Notes under the pieces: model-generated
The model's input: only the letters and a program-made list of their open reading frames with translations
Databases searched by the model: none
Told to the model about the DNA's origin: nothing
Assembly: GCF_029784135.1 (NCBI RefSeq)
Contig: NC_073746.1
Coordinates: forward strand, 164,615,296 to 164,679,295
Origin: Toxorhynchites rutilus septentrionalis
Lineage: Eukaryota > Arthropoda > Insecta > Diptera > Culicidae
DNA: 64,000 nucleotides
Direction: 5' to 3'
Shown here: one piece after another, positions 1 to 11,339 of the stretch
Position numbering within the stretch: the stretch's first letter is position 1
Layout of the letters: each line of letters starts with the position of its first letter
Program-made: the position numbers and the translations under genes

Positions 1-1370
1 ACTATGGAGTTATTTCTGAAATTCCGATGCGTTCTTAAAATTACATCCGGAGTGATAAATAAAGTTGTTCCAAGAATCCACCGGACTTGCTTAGCGCGCG
101 AGATTCAAAAAAATCTCAAATTTTCTCCAATGAACGGCCTGTGCAGTGCGGTAGATAAAACCGTCTTCATATCTACCATCTACCATCAGTTCGGACTCAT
201 CCATTACCGATCATGTGTAACAGTGTGGAGTAGCGGAGTTTCTGTGCGCTGCAGTTATTCCATCTTACAGCCGCTCCTCCATCCGTCCGTCCGCTCGTTT
301 GTTCGTTCGTTGAAGTAGGTCATCCCTCCATGTTCATATCTTTGACGCAGAGTAAAGCACGCCGTTATGAAAACAATGTTGACGACTGCTGCGCGTATCA
401 AAGAATACCATTCAATGATGGCTTACTAACCGTTGGCCACTGGCCTGGAGGTGGAGCTCCCGAACAGTGCCAACACATTCCTCTGCTAAATGACGTGCGG
501 ATGTCTATTTTCTATTTTATTAGAGTTTTCTTCCTTTTCGATATGCAGCAGCTATCATCGAGTAGGGTTACTATGGGGTTTTTATTTGCTTCACTTTCTT
601 ACGTGTACCGCACCATCTTCGGGCAGCGGGCCTAGCTATTGCTTTAGATGGACAGAGAAAGCGATGATTTGTTTTTTTTTTTGCAATTTCATTCATAACA
701 ATATACAATCCGATCCCATCGGGAGTAGGAGTGGTACCGATTACGTCTGAATTGGACATGAAGCTGCAGCTAGTAGTCTTCGCACATTTCTCGATAAATC
801 TCTTTCTCTCTATGGTTGGCATTGGGACTTTCTTATTCCATCGCAGTTGAGAGCAACTTCGGCTGTTTGCGGTTTTGCGTCCATCATGCCGTTGTATTGT
901 TAATCTATTCCTAAGTACTTATGGTTAAAAGGTGTGGACGTTTAATAGCTAAGTGTTGAGTGTCAGTCAATGAATAATCACAAACGTTTCACGGGTGGGT
1001 TCCTTGAATTTCCAATCGATCCAGCTCACAGCTTAGAGTATAAATACAGCCAGATTACTCTAACGTTTGACGTTCTCACACTCCAAGCTCTCATGGTGTG
1101 ATCTTGAATGATCGAAACCGATGAATTCAATCCTCTCAACGGTTTTGCCTCTATCACCAAAACTACCTTCAAAATTAAAAATAAGTTTTTAGTTTTAGAG
1201 GAAGTTCAATGGTTTTCAGGCCAATTCTGCGTGCAATTGTACTGTCAGCGTCAACGAAGACAAGAACTCTCTGTGGCTCTGAGACGTGGTCGATGAATGA
1301 ATCAATTTCCGACTGAGTGGGTGGTCCGTCTTCCTGATGAAACTCATTCGTCCAATCTTGGCGTGTGATA
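1..1370. other. Unannotated stretch, no gene recognised
   Basis: Mixed-composition DNA without a recognisable protein motif. Short open frames occur on both strands but none resembles a known family or has convincing splice sites. I see no repeat family member here that recurs elsewhere in the window. Confidence 0.4.
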
Positions 1371-1960
1371 CATAACTACTGTCGCTCTCTCGCACAACCA
1401 TCGTAACAGCAGCAGCAGCAGTACCAAAACAGCGCGCGCGGTTCACGCGACTACGCGGCAACAAGTCACACGAGAGGGAGTGCGCGCGCGAAACGCGGAC
1501 GTAATATAACGGTACGTGTATATAAATTTTTATGAATGAAACCCATTTTTGAAGCGAATGAATGAAATTCAAGGCGCACCTCGCGCGAGCGAACTGAATG
1601 AAACTAAAATGAGCGAGGCATGTTGTTGTTGTGGCGTTGAGCCGCCGCCGGCCTCTGTGAGCACACAGAGTCAGAGTCAGAGGAGATACTTCAGCAACAC
1701 TAGTCGAACTCTGTGTGCACCGGCGGTGGCGGCTAGGTGTGATGGAGGTAACCCGAGACCGACCATGCCGCCCCACTCGGTAAATCACATCGTTGTCGGT
1801 AAGTTTGGTGGTGGCGTATTGATTCAATTGATAGAAAATCGAAGTTGAATCAATTACGCGCGACTTAGATCGTCGGAAGGTGTGGGTGGCAAAAATTTTC
1901 TGCGGTTGTGCTCACTTGCAAAATAATCACCGTCGATTCGATGGGGGCGTCTATGGTGAT
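1371..1960. promoter_or_regulatory. GC-rich island, possible regulatory DNA or noncoding exon
   Basis: This segment is clearly richer in G+C and in CG dinucleotides (runs of GCGCGCG) than its AT-rich flanks. It contains a TATA-like string (TATATAAATTTTT) near 1518 and GAGAG-type motifs. On the plus strand a good splice-donor-like string (GTCG then GTAAGTTT) lies at 1799. Opposing open frames of 203 aa (minus) and 99 aa (plus) cover it, but neither resembles a known protein. Promoter, enhancer or untranslated exon are all possible; this is inferred from composition only. Confidence 0.3.
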
Positions 1961-3340
1961 AGTTAGCAGTGAAATGTTTTCGTAGTACTGGGACAAATTT
2001 AATTGAAGAATATCGAAGGATATTCCAATTATCGTTTTCAGTTTGCTCTTATAACACTCTCATAGCAGTTGTTCTGTTTCGAAAAGCTTTTTTCAATAGC
2101 ATGAAGAAGATACACCAGAACGTCATATACGTGAGCGATAGAGAATTTCAATATTGTCAGTGGCTATCCGAAATGTCATGTTTCGTTAAAAGATAACTCT
2201 CTTTTTTTTAGACTACTCAAAAAATACACAAACGCAAACTACACAAACTTTCCAACAGTTTTACTTCGATAAAGCCGAAAGTGCAAGCCAGGCGGCTGTA
2301 AATATGGAAATAGAGTTAATGGTCCTAATACTGTGATGGCCAATCACGTAATATTTTGGTCAGCAATTTTGACATCAAAGACGCATTGGTCAGCCAATTT
2401 TCGAAACAGTAAGCACTGTTTTGAGTAGCCAACAGCTAAACATTGGACAATAACCGGTTGGTTAAAACAAAAAAAAAGATCGATGTTCAGGTGCCACACG
2501 AGTTAATGCAAAAAATACCTCATGGTCTGAAAACGGTACTCGTGCCCGAAATGACAACCAGGAAGATTTTGCTGTTGCTTTTTCTATGATCAATTTTTTC
2601 ACAGAGGAGTTTATTGAACCTGTACTATACACACTACTCTGATAAGAATATTTTGTTAGGGGAACTGATAGAACAAAATACCATGGTTCCTCTCTCTGTT
2701 TTCCCCTCTACACTATCTTTCCCCGGTAATGATCATCGTGCTTGAAAACACTCGTATAGGAATTTTCACGTCGATCGATTGAGTAGTTTTCGGTTCTATA
2801 CAAAACAGACAGACAGCCTTTCATTTCCCTGTATTTAGATGATGATGAACCGCAAATATAAAAGCGTAATGTTACGAAAGGCTACCGAAAAAAAGCTTCC
2901 GAACACCTCATTTGTAAACGTAAATTTACTTAATGTTGATGTTATAAACAAATGAATAATCAAAACATTTTAACATCATTTATAGGTATCAATACAGCCC
3001 ATAATTTAGAATTAGCATTTGCATGAAAGTCACTGTCAAAAAAAGTGATAAAATGTTTGCATTAGATTCCGTAAAAAAACAAGCAATGTTAATGTTTCAG
3101 TTTTTGTGGTTGTTTGACCTATTATGTTTGCTGTTTTCATGTTAAGTGCTAGTAAAGGTAAGAATCTACTATAAATAGATGAACAAATGATCTTTAATGC
3201 AAAATTCTTCATTAACTGTTTGAGTGCGGAGCGAATTTTGTGAGCATATGCCAAAAATGCGGATGAGTTTGGGTATATTTAAAAAATACTAGAAACGTAG
3301 ATAACTGGTTGGGTCACAAAAGTTGTATTAATGAAAAAAC
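1961..3340. other. AT-rich stretch, nothing recognised
   Basis: No coding motif, tandem repeat or terminal-repeat element could be supported here. Confidence 0.4.
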
Positions 3341-3420
3341 ACGTATAAAGTGGGGTTTATAAATTTTATTAACATTAAACTTCCTTTGTTATACACATTT
3401 TTTTTAAATAATGAGACAAT

Positions 3421-3570
3421 TCCATTCCCAATTATTATTATTTGCTGCACAAAGCGCGTGAAGTTTTCTTTTACAAATGTCATCGAAAGACGAAATCCAT
3501 TCCCAATTATTATTTGCTGCACAAAGCGCGTGAAATCCTCTTTTACAAACGTCATCGAAAGACGAAATCC
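3421..3570 (+). repeat. Two-copy tandem duplication (~73 bp unit)
   Basis: Two adjacent, near-identical units each contain TTTGCTGCACAAAGCGCGTG followed by a variant of TTTTACAAATGTCATCGAAA and end with GACGAAATCC. They differ by a few substitutions and small indels. Confidence 0.8.
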
Positions 3571-3772
3571 TACATTAAGAAGTGCCAAGTCAAAAATATT
3601 AACATGAAACACGAGGAGCGCTATCGCGCTCCCCTGGATCCCAATGGTTAAAATTAGTATTTTAAAAATGTGTGGAGTTTGAGACAAAAATATGTTCGGA
3701 ATTTGAGTCAGTGACAAAAATGATGATCGGAATTTTTGAACATATTTTTTTGTGTTTTACCATGAATATGTA

Positions 3773-4128
3773 CAGGCAAACCAGTTTATGTGTGGGAAAT
3801 AGGGACCGCATAAAACGCATAAAAATTCGTACCAAACTTTACCAGTAGCTTAAAAAAAATATTGCACGCTACACAATTTGGAAAAAAAACTATTTTTACG
3901 CGGTGGGTAGGGACCACCCTTTGCTCCTTACAATAAGCTCCTACTGACTAACTAAACATGAGAATGAGAATTAGCTGATACAGTCCCTATGTACGGCGAT
4001 GAAATACATATCAAAGATAGAATAAAATAAATGACTTCATTTTCTTAATAATAATATTTCATGCAGTTTTCTTGTGCGATCGCATAAAAAAAATCGCATG
4101 AAAAACCGCACAAAAACAGGTTTCACTG
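3773..4128 (+). mobile_element. MITE-like element flanked by TA, copy A
   Basis: Left end is CAGGCAAACC preceded by TA; right end is AACAGGTTTCACTG followed by TA. A shorter copy of the same element lies inverted at 38901-39077 with matching ends, also flanked by TA. Both carry GGGACCGCATAAA, an ACTTTACCAGTAG-like string and repeated GCGCACA/CGCATAAA motifs near the right end. This copy has about 180 bp of extra internal sequence. TA flanks suggest a nonautonomous Tc1/mariner/pogo-type element. No transposase is encoded. Confidence 0.7.
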
Positions 4129-4480
4129 TAATTGTAAATCCGTTTTATTTTAGTCAAGTGAGAACAAAAGGCTCTATTGTATCCGAAAATCAAATCAATT
4201 CAAGTTCAATCAAAAATCAGTACCATTTTGAGTAGTGGGTAATGAGTGCAATTTGGTAGTTTCGTTCCTCATCGGAAAATATTAGACACGCACAGTGGCA
4301 AACAAAACATTAAGACAAAAAAGAAAGTGACAAAGCTTTGAGAAAAGATAATCCAATCCAGTGCTTCAATCCATTGATGATAAATTATTTACATTGTTCG
4401 AAGAAATTTATAACATCTGTAGTTAAAACAATGGTCATTCATTAAAAAATGCGATTTAAGCATACCTAACAACTAAAATT

Positions 4481-4770
4481 GTCACGAATATCTGAGAACC
4501 ACTGTATGGACTTGACATGGAATGGCTGATAATACATATTCGATACGGAGAAGTAAATTCTCATTCATATTTTTTAAATGTGTTTATTCCAACAGAAAAT
4601 CGATTACCGGTAACGCGGATATCTTCTTCTTCTTGAATGGTCCTAACATTACCGTTTTTTTTCTAAATTTCAAATTATTCAAAATATTTTTTTTAAATTA
4701 TCAATTTTCCTAATTTTCTATTCAACCATTCCATGTCAAACCGATATAGTGGTTCTCAGATTTTCGTGAA
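4481..4770. repeat. Foldback with ~48-bp imperfect inverted arms
   Basis: Arms at 4481-4528 and 4723-4770 are reverse complements with a few mismatches; both contain TCTGAGAACCACT and TTGACATGGAATGG. The right arm plus about 120 bp beyond it recurs at 36740-36870, so this is part of a dispersed family. The internal sequence is AT-rich and noncoding. No clear target-site duplication was seen. Confidence 0.75.
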
Positions 4771-4830
4771 ATATGCTAGATTTGTTCTTTATTGCAAAAT
4801 ATTAGACCCGTATTTTTTTTATTTTTTTGT

Positions 4831-5020
4831 TAGGGTGCCCATTTCCATTTTAGGGTGGTCCGATTTTTTCGCCTTTTTTCCAAAAATGATTTTTTTAGAA
4901 TCATGACTTTTGAACCACTGAATCGATTCAGACGATTGACATATCAAATCGAAGACAATTAACTGTTCGTTTTTGAAAAATTACTACAGTCGCAGAAAAT
5001 TTGAATTTTGTATCCGTTAT
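4831..5020 (+). repeat. Fragment of a dispersed family beginning TAGGGTGCCC
   Basis: Begins TAGGGTGCCCATTTCC and continues into sequence about dispensing with the sign 'TTTTAGGGTGGTCC'. Related starts occur at 36840 and, as a complete element with both ends, at 32230-32593. No matching right end was found here, so this copy is probably truncated. Confidence 0.5.
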
Positions 5021-5239
5021 TATTGATTGTATTTGTTTTTTATAGTTTTCATGGTCTCGGGACCAAGATTGCTATATTTTCTTATATTTTTCATGAAAGC
5101 TGAGGATTTTTTACATAACATATCTCGAAATCAGAGACGTGTTTTTTCCGTTTTTTTTCGTAATGACACAACAATCCCCTGCCTAGCGTTTGTCATACGT
5201 CGAATAGTTGAATATCCCAATAAACAAATCCAAATTTAA

Positions 5240-6440
5240 ACTTTTCCAGATTTTTTATTTTCCAAACATTTAGTTTAGAAAAAAAACAATTTCCAATTTT
5301 TTTTTCATGTCGAATTTAATTTTTTTGAATTTTCACATTTTCCGAGTTTTGAATTTCCAGGTTTTTAATCTTTATATTTCTTTGCCCTTTTGATTTTTTA
5401 CATTCTGTCATATTCAGGTTGTAGAATTAAACCGCTTGAACGGAAAATGACGCGTCCATAAACTTTCCTGGACAAACTGACAAAGACGAGCAAAAAATAT
5501 TGAGGTTGGATGCCTTTTATGAGAACAGTATCTATAAGTCATATCGAGTCTACAAACAAAACCGAAGGATTCTATATCGACCCTTCCTCTTAAAACTAGG
5601 AAAATTGAATCGCATGCCAGAGCAGTGCTGACTGAAAACAAATTTTCGTCCAAGGGGTTACAATTTTCAAATAAAAAAATTGTAAATTTTTCAGATTTTC
5701 AATTTTCCAAACATTTAATTTGGTGAAAAAAACAACTTTTAAATTTTCAGTTTCCAATTTCTTAATCTTCTGACTTTTTTTTTCATTTTTGCGTTTTTAC
5801 GTTCTCGACTTGTTGAATTTTCTAATAAAAAAATGGCTTTACTAACAAAAAATCATAGTTTTCCATTTCCTATATTCTCAATGTCCAAATTATCAATTTG
5901 CTGAACTTTTAATCTAAAAAAAACAATTTCCAAATTACCAGATCCATTTCTTTTTGCATTTTCTTATTTTTTTTCATTTTCACAATTTCGAATTGTTGAA
6001 CTTTCAAAATTACTAACTTTCCACGCAAAAAATTCCAAATTTTCAATTCCCAATTTCTCAATCTTCAGATATTGTTTTTTCATTTTTTTTTTGTTTTCAC
6101 ATTTTCGAATTGTTGAATTTTCAAATTAGTTTTTTCAATAAAAATTCCAAGTTTTTAAATTTGTTTCAATGTTAAAATTTTCATTTTTCCAACTTTTAAT
6201 GTTGAAAAAAAAATTCCAAATTTTTAATTTCTCATTTCTCAATTTTCAGATCGTTTTTTTTTCGTTTTTGCTTTTTCACATTTTCAAACTGTTGAATTTT
6301 CTAATTTTCAATTTAACAAATTTATAAATTTTCAGTTTTGCATTCTCTTAAATTGGCTTTATCTTAATTTTTTTGCATTTTTACATTTTAGAATAGTTGA
6401 ATTTTCAAAATTACTAATTTTCTAATAAAAAAAACAGATT
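5240..6440. repeat. Degenerate T-rich low-complexity tract I
   Basis: About 1.2 kb of strongly T-biased plus strand built from reshuffled strings such as AATTTTCAAATT, TTTTCCAATTT and GTTGAATTTTC. It is repetitive but too diverged for a fixed period. Similar tracts occur at 56590-58400 and 62890-63900. A short stretch near 5400-5650 is less biased. Confidence 0.7.
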
Positions 6441-6745
6441 TTTGGATTTGGATGAGATTAAAGTAATCTTTTCCAGAGTCAGGTTACATCGTTCCAACCG
6501 GGAAGCGGACCAATAGGCGAGGACACACCCAAACCCAAAGCATTTGAGTGAGCAGCCCGTAGACGTGGATTAGAGGTCAGGGGTATAATCAGCAACAACG
6601 AGAGGAGCAGTCAGAAAACGTATATAATCCGTTAAGTTAATTAAAATATAGACCAGTTTCCAACAATCTCTCGACGAGAATTACTAATTCCTAATTACGA
6701 AAATTACTAATTTTCAAAAAAAAACTCCCTAAATTTTCTATTCTC
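6441..6745. other. Normal-complexity segment inserted in T-rich tract
   Basis: About 230 bp of balanced composition (roughly 6441-6670) interrupts the T-rich tract, which resumes briefly to about 6745. The abrupt edges look like an insertion, but I could not identify terminal repeats or a target duplication. No coding motif is visible. Confidence 0.3.
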
Positions 6746-7199
6746 AACAAATGCACGTTGAACCCCGCACCGTTTTGCACATAACTGAAAATTATTTACT
6801 TTCTCACTTCGTAACTTTCCTAACAAATAGTTCAGTGTCGGTCCCACGGGGGAGAAGTATGCATATGCGTACGATTCAATTGGGTCGATTTTTGCACTAG
6901 CAGACTAACCCGATCAAACTATCGGTCGACAAAAAGCTGCTGTTTGCGGGGGGTTCAATGATATTATTGTCCGTTGATTTATTAGTCGTACTGACATTTA
7001 CCCATTTTTGGATTGGCTTTTTGGATTATCTGTGAGCGAAAAATTGTTGTATTCGGGTCAATTAGTGAAAAGTTTTGTAACGCACAAAAAAACCAACACA
7101 CTCGGACACAGAATCAACCGCTTTACAAAGCAGAGCAATCTTCCACCCTTGGCAACTAAGTATGACTGCTTAACCTCTAGTGCGCGTCTTAACGTGTGA
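6746..7199. other. Unannotated stretch, no gene recognised
   Basis: No recognisable coding motif or repeat was found between the T-rich tract and the next GC-richer island. Confidence 0.3.
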
Positions 7200-7990
7200 G
7201 CATAAAGCGGGTATCCTCTTACCTCGTGGTTGGGGAGAAGGCGGCATCGGTAATTCGTATTAGTCAACCCTACCCGCCGCCGCCACCGTCGTTGCTGGAA
7301 ACAGTGCCCCTGCTTCCAGAACTCGCATCACCGCAGTAGTAATGGCTTCATTTACGTTCCTCCAGTGGTGGCACACTGATGGGCCACAGGGGAGAATAGC
7401 TCGTTACTAGCACGTAAGATGCCTCACATTCCAGCAGAAATGAGCGCCAAGTCTGCGCACTAAAACAACAAACTGTAGCAATGTAGTGAACGGTTGTACG
7501 AGCTTCTCTACCTCTTGGCGGCCCGCCTCCACCAAAGCCCACAGCCCATACTTTTTAAGGGGCTCAAGTTGCAATATCGCGTCGTGACAACATTGTTGCA
7601 CACTTTACTGACACGCCGGTTTGTTGCCGTTGCCTGGGACAAGTATTCCGATGCCGATGATCGACACAATCTGGCCGGCACTTTGCACGTCGAGTGTTGT
7701 GAATGTGTTTGCAAAGAAATGAGCCGCAGCCTTAATGGCGGAGGGAACATAGTCTCGGGTGCTCGTGAGAATTAATGTGCAACAACGAAAGAGGAATTTC
7801 CACAAGTTGGTCGTAAAGTAATTATTAGTGGCTTGTTATCGGGACTATTTACCCGGTCGCTCGGGTAATGAGATGAGATGTAGTTATACGTTTTTATTTT
7901 CGTGGTGAGGATGTCACCATATTCATGTTGTAAAATTTGGAATGCGGCTTGATTTGAGTTCTGTGGTTTCAAAGTAAGGCAAAATTGATA
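7200..7990. promoter_or_regulatory. GC-richer island of unknown role
   Basis: Balanced to GC-rich sequence, including a CCGCCGCCGCCACCG run near 7273, between AT-rich flanks. Overlapping open frames of 62-93 aa occur in several frames, with no recognisable domain and no convincing splice-site pairing. Candidate conserved noncoding DNA, by composition only. Confidence 0.25.
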
Positions 7991-8039
7991 TTTTAGTCGA
8001 ATCGTTTATAATATGGCATTTTTTTGTTTTCGCTGTTTT

Positions 8040-8112
8040 ATAGACTTTCAGCCTTTTGGCTGGTTTGTCACACGTTGAGACTTCGCCGTCTCAAGGAAGT
8101 ATTACTTATACT
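8040..8112 (-). repeat. Probable 3' fragment of the GAA-tailed SINE
   Basis: The string CTTCGCCGTCTCAA followed by AGTATTACTT matches, in reverse complement, the tail region of the tRNA-headed SINE at 34938-35208. The match is only about 35 bp and imperfect, so this is a tentative relic. Confidence 0.35.
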
Positions 8113-8116
8113 ATAT

Positions 8117-8153
8117 TTCAAATATTACTATAAGTCTTATAGTAATATTTGAA
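8117..8153. repeat. Perfect 17-bp-stem hairpin
   Basis: The string TTCAAATATTACTATAA is followed by a 3-nt spacer (GTC) and then its exact reverse complement. The stem has no mismatch. It is AT-rich and no flanking duplication was seen. Confidence 0.9.
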
Positions 8154-8929
8154 AAGCGCATTTTTATGAACCATTGCTACAAACGAATTTCTAAAAGATG
8201 CAAATACGTTTGGCTATATTGAGATTGGGATTTAATATGACAAAATTTTAAATCACTAAAAGTTTTTGAAACTGCATTGCTCTGAAATCATCTAATTGCT
8301 CTCATAGAGGTGATATAAATTGACCTCGTGAGGGTCCAGATATCTCAACACCACCATTCTTCGTTTAACGATATAAAAACAATGATCTGAAGACAACAGG
8401 TTCAGTCGATAATCTCAAAAAAATCATTGCGTTCAAACTCGCAATGACGTAACTAGTTCCATTTACTTAAAGAACATTGCTATGGGCCACAAAGGGAAGA
8501 AGCCTATATAAACACAGATACACTGTAACTCCACAAACAAAAAAAAACAATCCAAAAATAGCCTAGATGATTTGTAATTCAAGCTTCGTATATTTGTTCC
8601 TTTTCGTATATTTTGAACGCGCATTTTTTCATTTTGCTTTTAGAGTACACTATTCAGAATAAGGGTGGACTGGAAAATCGGCTACTTGCCAATACGCCCA
8701 TTTTTTTAAATGTGTAACTTTTGATCCGTTCCACCAAACTGCGATTGCGGGAAATTAAAGTGAAAGGTTTAGCAAAACAAACATTTTTAATCTTTTCGCC
8801 TAAAAGCAAGCTTTGAGGTGCCATATATTTTTTTCTGAAAAGTTTGATTTAACATAAAACATGAAAATTTGTGTATAAAGAGTTAAAAATCATAAGCATT
8901 TGTGTGCCATCGGTTTTGCTCCCTCAAAG
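8154..8929. other. AT-rich stretch, nothing recognised
   Basis: No gene, tandem array or terminal-repeat element could be supported between the hairpin and the ~133-bp array. Confidence 0.3.
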
Positions 8930-9430
8930 AGAAAACGGGTGTATGCATAATTTGGTTTCATTTAATTGATTAATTTTCGAGTAACGCTGAAATTTGTGGT
9001 TCATTTGTATGGTAACCCCTCCTAAGAGAGAGGGCAGGAGGATCTATTTGCCATAGAAACGTTTTTTGCCCCCCAAAACCTCCACATGCCAAATTTCGTT
9101 TCATTCGCTTGATTAATTCTCGAGTAACGCAAAAATTTGTATTTCATTTGTATGGCAAAGAGATGGGAGAGGAGTGTCTAACAACCGTAGGAAAATTTAT
9201 TGCACCTCAAAACCTCCACATGCCAAATTTGGTGTCATTTGCTTGATTAATGTTTGAATAATGCAGAAATTTGTGTTTCATTTGTATGACAACTCCCTCT
9301 AAGAGAGGGGGTTGTACCATAGAAACGTTTCTTTCCCCCTTAAACTCACACATGCCAAATTTGGCTCTATTTGCTTGATTAATTATAGAGTTATGCCGAA
9401 ATTTGTGTTTCATTTCGCCTATAGTCTTGA
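8930..9430 (+). repeat. Tandem array, ~133-bp unit, about 4 degenerate copies
   Basis: Units contain CACATGCCAAATTT, TTGCTTGATTAATT, GAAATTTGTGTTTCATTTG, a GAGAGGGGG-type run and CATAGAAACGTTT, spaced 132-135 bp apart. The same family forms a second array at 41500-42300 with ~143-bp spacing. From memory this resembles a repeat common in Aedes genomes; that is recollection, not a search. Confidence 0.85.
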
Positions 9431-11339
9431 ACAAGTCTAATTAGGTGATCAATCGATGGAGGGTACTGAGGCTGAACTCATGACCAATCGATTAGTAAGC
9501 TTCAGCGTTTTAACGCAGGAATACGATCATCAGGATAGAAATAGTTTTAAATAGATGAAATAGATGGAATAGAAATAGATAGAAATAGAAATGTTTGCAT
9601 TGATCGATTGAAAACAAAATATTTCGACGGATTCGTTACAATAAACAAAATATTTTTTAAGCACACGTCGCGCATTATCCAAATGATATTAACCAATTGA
9701 ACAAGCAATTTATGCTCTTCAAATCGTGCTATCTAAGAAGAGCGTCTAACGTATCATAATCGGAACTCTCTCATTGACATTGAATGTATGAAGGGAATGA
9801 GAAACATTCATAACTTAAGTTCCTTCGTTGCGAATGGCACCAAACAAAAGTGAGTAGATGTCATTTGCGATTTCTTTTTATGTCTTGCTCCAGCCAGCAA
9901 GCAATCAAGAGCTTTTCTTAGGGCTAAGAGTTTATTTTAAAATTTTCAACAAAACCATGCAACCATCGGCCTTTTTCAGTGCCACCAAAACAAATCGATT
10001 CTCATATTTCCTTACATATTCAATGTGATAGACAAGCGAATCAATTAAAATAGTTTCGTTATCCTACGTTAATTACCGTATTATCTTGGACACCACCTTT
10101 CTAATTTTTGAAATCACTCAGCCTGTTTGTGTCCGTTTGGTTTTCGAATATGGTTTCGAATGCGCCCAACCCGGGACCCAGAACGCTTCTGGAAGAAGAC
10201 ACGATCAGCGGTTTTTGTTCCCAGAAAAACTTATGTTTCCGCGAATCCATGAACGTACGCTCAATCTTCTATTTTAGCTTCACATCTAAACCAAGCAGAG
10301 CGCGTTGAGTTTATCGATAATAGTGATGATTTCATGTTCTGAACTTCAAAACCTCTTTGGAACTGTTGTGACGGACCCTGCTTAGATATCAGGGCAATAA
10401 ATAAATTAAAATAATCAAATATCAAATTTGTTTTGATAAAACCCAAGGCGAGTGCGCTGTATGGGCCACTAGAGAGGTGATGAAAATTGTTTTGTTTAGG
10501 TCTCGCTCTTTACCGTGCATGGAATGAACGCGGAGGGCAGAGAAGGAATAGGGCAGAGAAACAAAAATGTTTATTTAGGATTCCACGCGGATTAGGTCGT
10601 GCAATCTTCACCAAACTGAGCCCCTTTAGCGATAGCGAAGGATTGAAACCTTGGGATGAATTTTATGTAGCAAATAGGTAGGCAGATAACCGATGTGGTT
10701 TCGGTTATCTGAGTAGGAAAGGGATCTTTTCTCTCTTCTTGAATTTCAAGCTAGAGTGAGATTTTGTGTATATATAGTCTGGATTCTTACTCTATAAGTA
10801 ACAATAACTGGTAATATTAACAGCAAATCCCAAAACAAAGAGCAGATCACTTACTTTACTCGTACGGACCATTCTAGAGCCGTCGGACTCTGAAGGGTTA
10901 GTGGCTGCCTTAGTCGATATTTGCCGAAGAGTAGGGTCTTAGCCCATAAGAGAACCCTTAAGGCATGATTTCGAAGAGTAACAAAAATCCAGGGAATTAA
11001 GCTTTCTGGTTAACAACTATGGTTATCCTGTATAGACCTGTGACCAGAAGTCTAGGTGAGTAAGCCACCAGACCAGCTACTTGAACCTTGTTTCCAGCTT
11101 CAGTCCGACCGACAGTCGTGCTCTAGCTGGATACACAAGACAGGGACATCAATCTCACCCATAGACTCCACAAAGTTCAATCCCCTAAGAGACCTTACAC
11201 ACCTTCCCATTACGATTTAATGCTCGGCGGGACATCATTTAAGCATCGTGTTCATTTTATGATCCAGCACAGGCTTTCCACGGAGAATTAATTTTCAATT
11301 TTTATATCCAATTTTATATCCAAGCCGTCGTGTTAAGAC
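9431..11339. other. Long stretch without recognised gene
   Basis: No protein motif, tRNA or clear terminal-repeat element was found. A weak B-box-like string occurs on the minus strand near 9470 but without a convincing tRNA-like head. Short open frames at 10086-10308 and 10487-10681 have no recognisable similarity. Confidence 0.3.

Noticed and set aside
1216..1827. 203-aa minus frame
   Set aside because: Lies in GC-rich DNA with competing frames; composition (Arg/Ser/His-rich) and lack of any domain suggest chance.
9440..9520. Third tRNA-derived SINE on the minus strand
   Set aside because: Only a weak B-box-like string is present; no convincing A box or tail.
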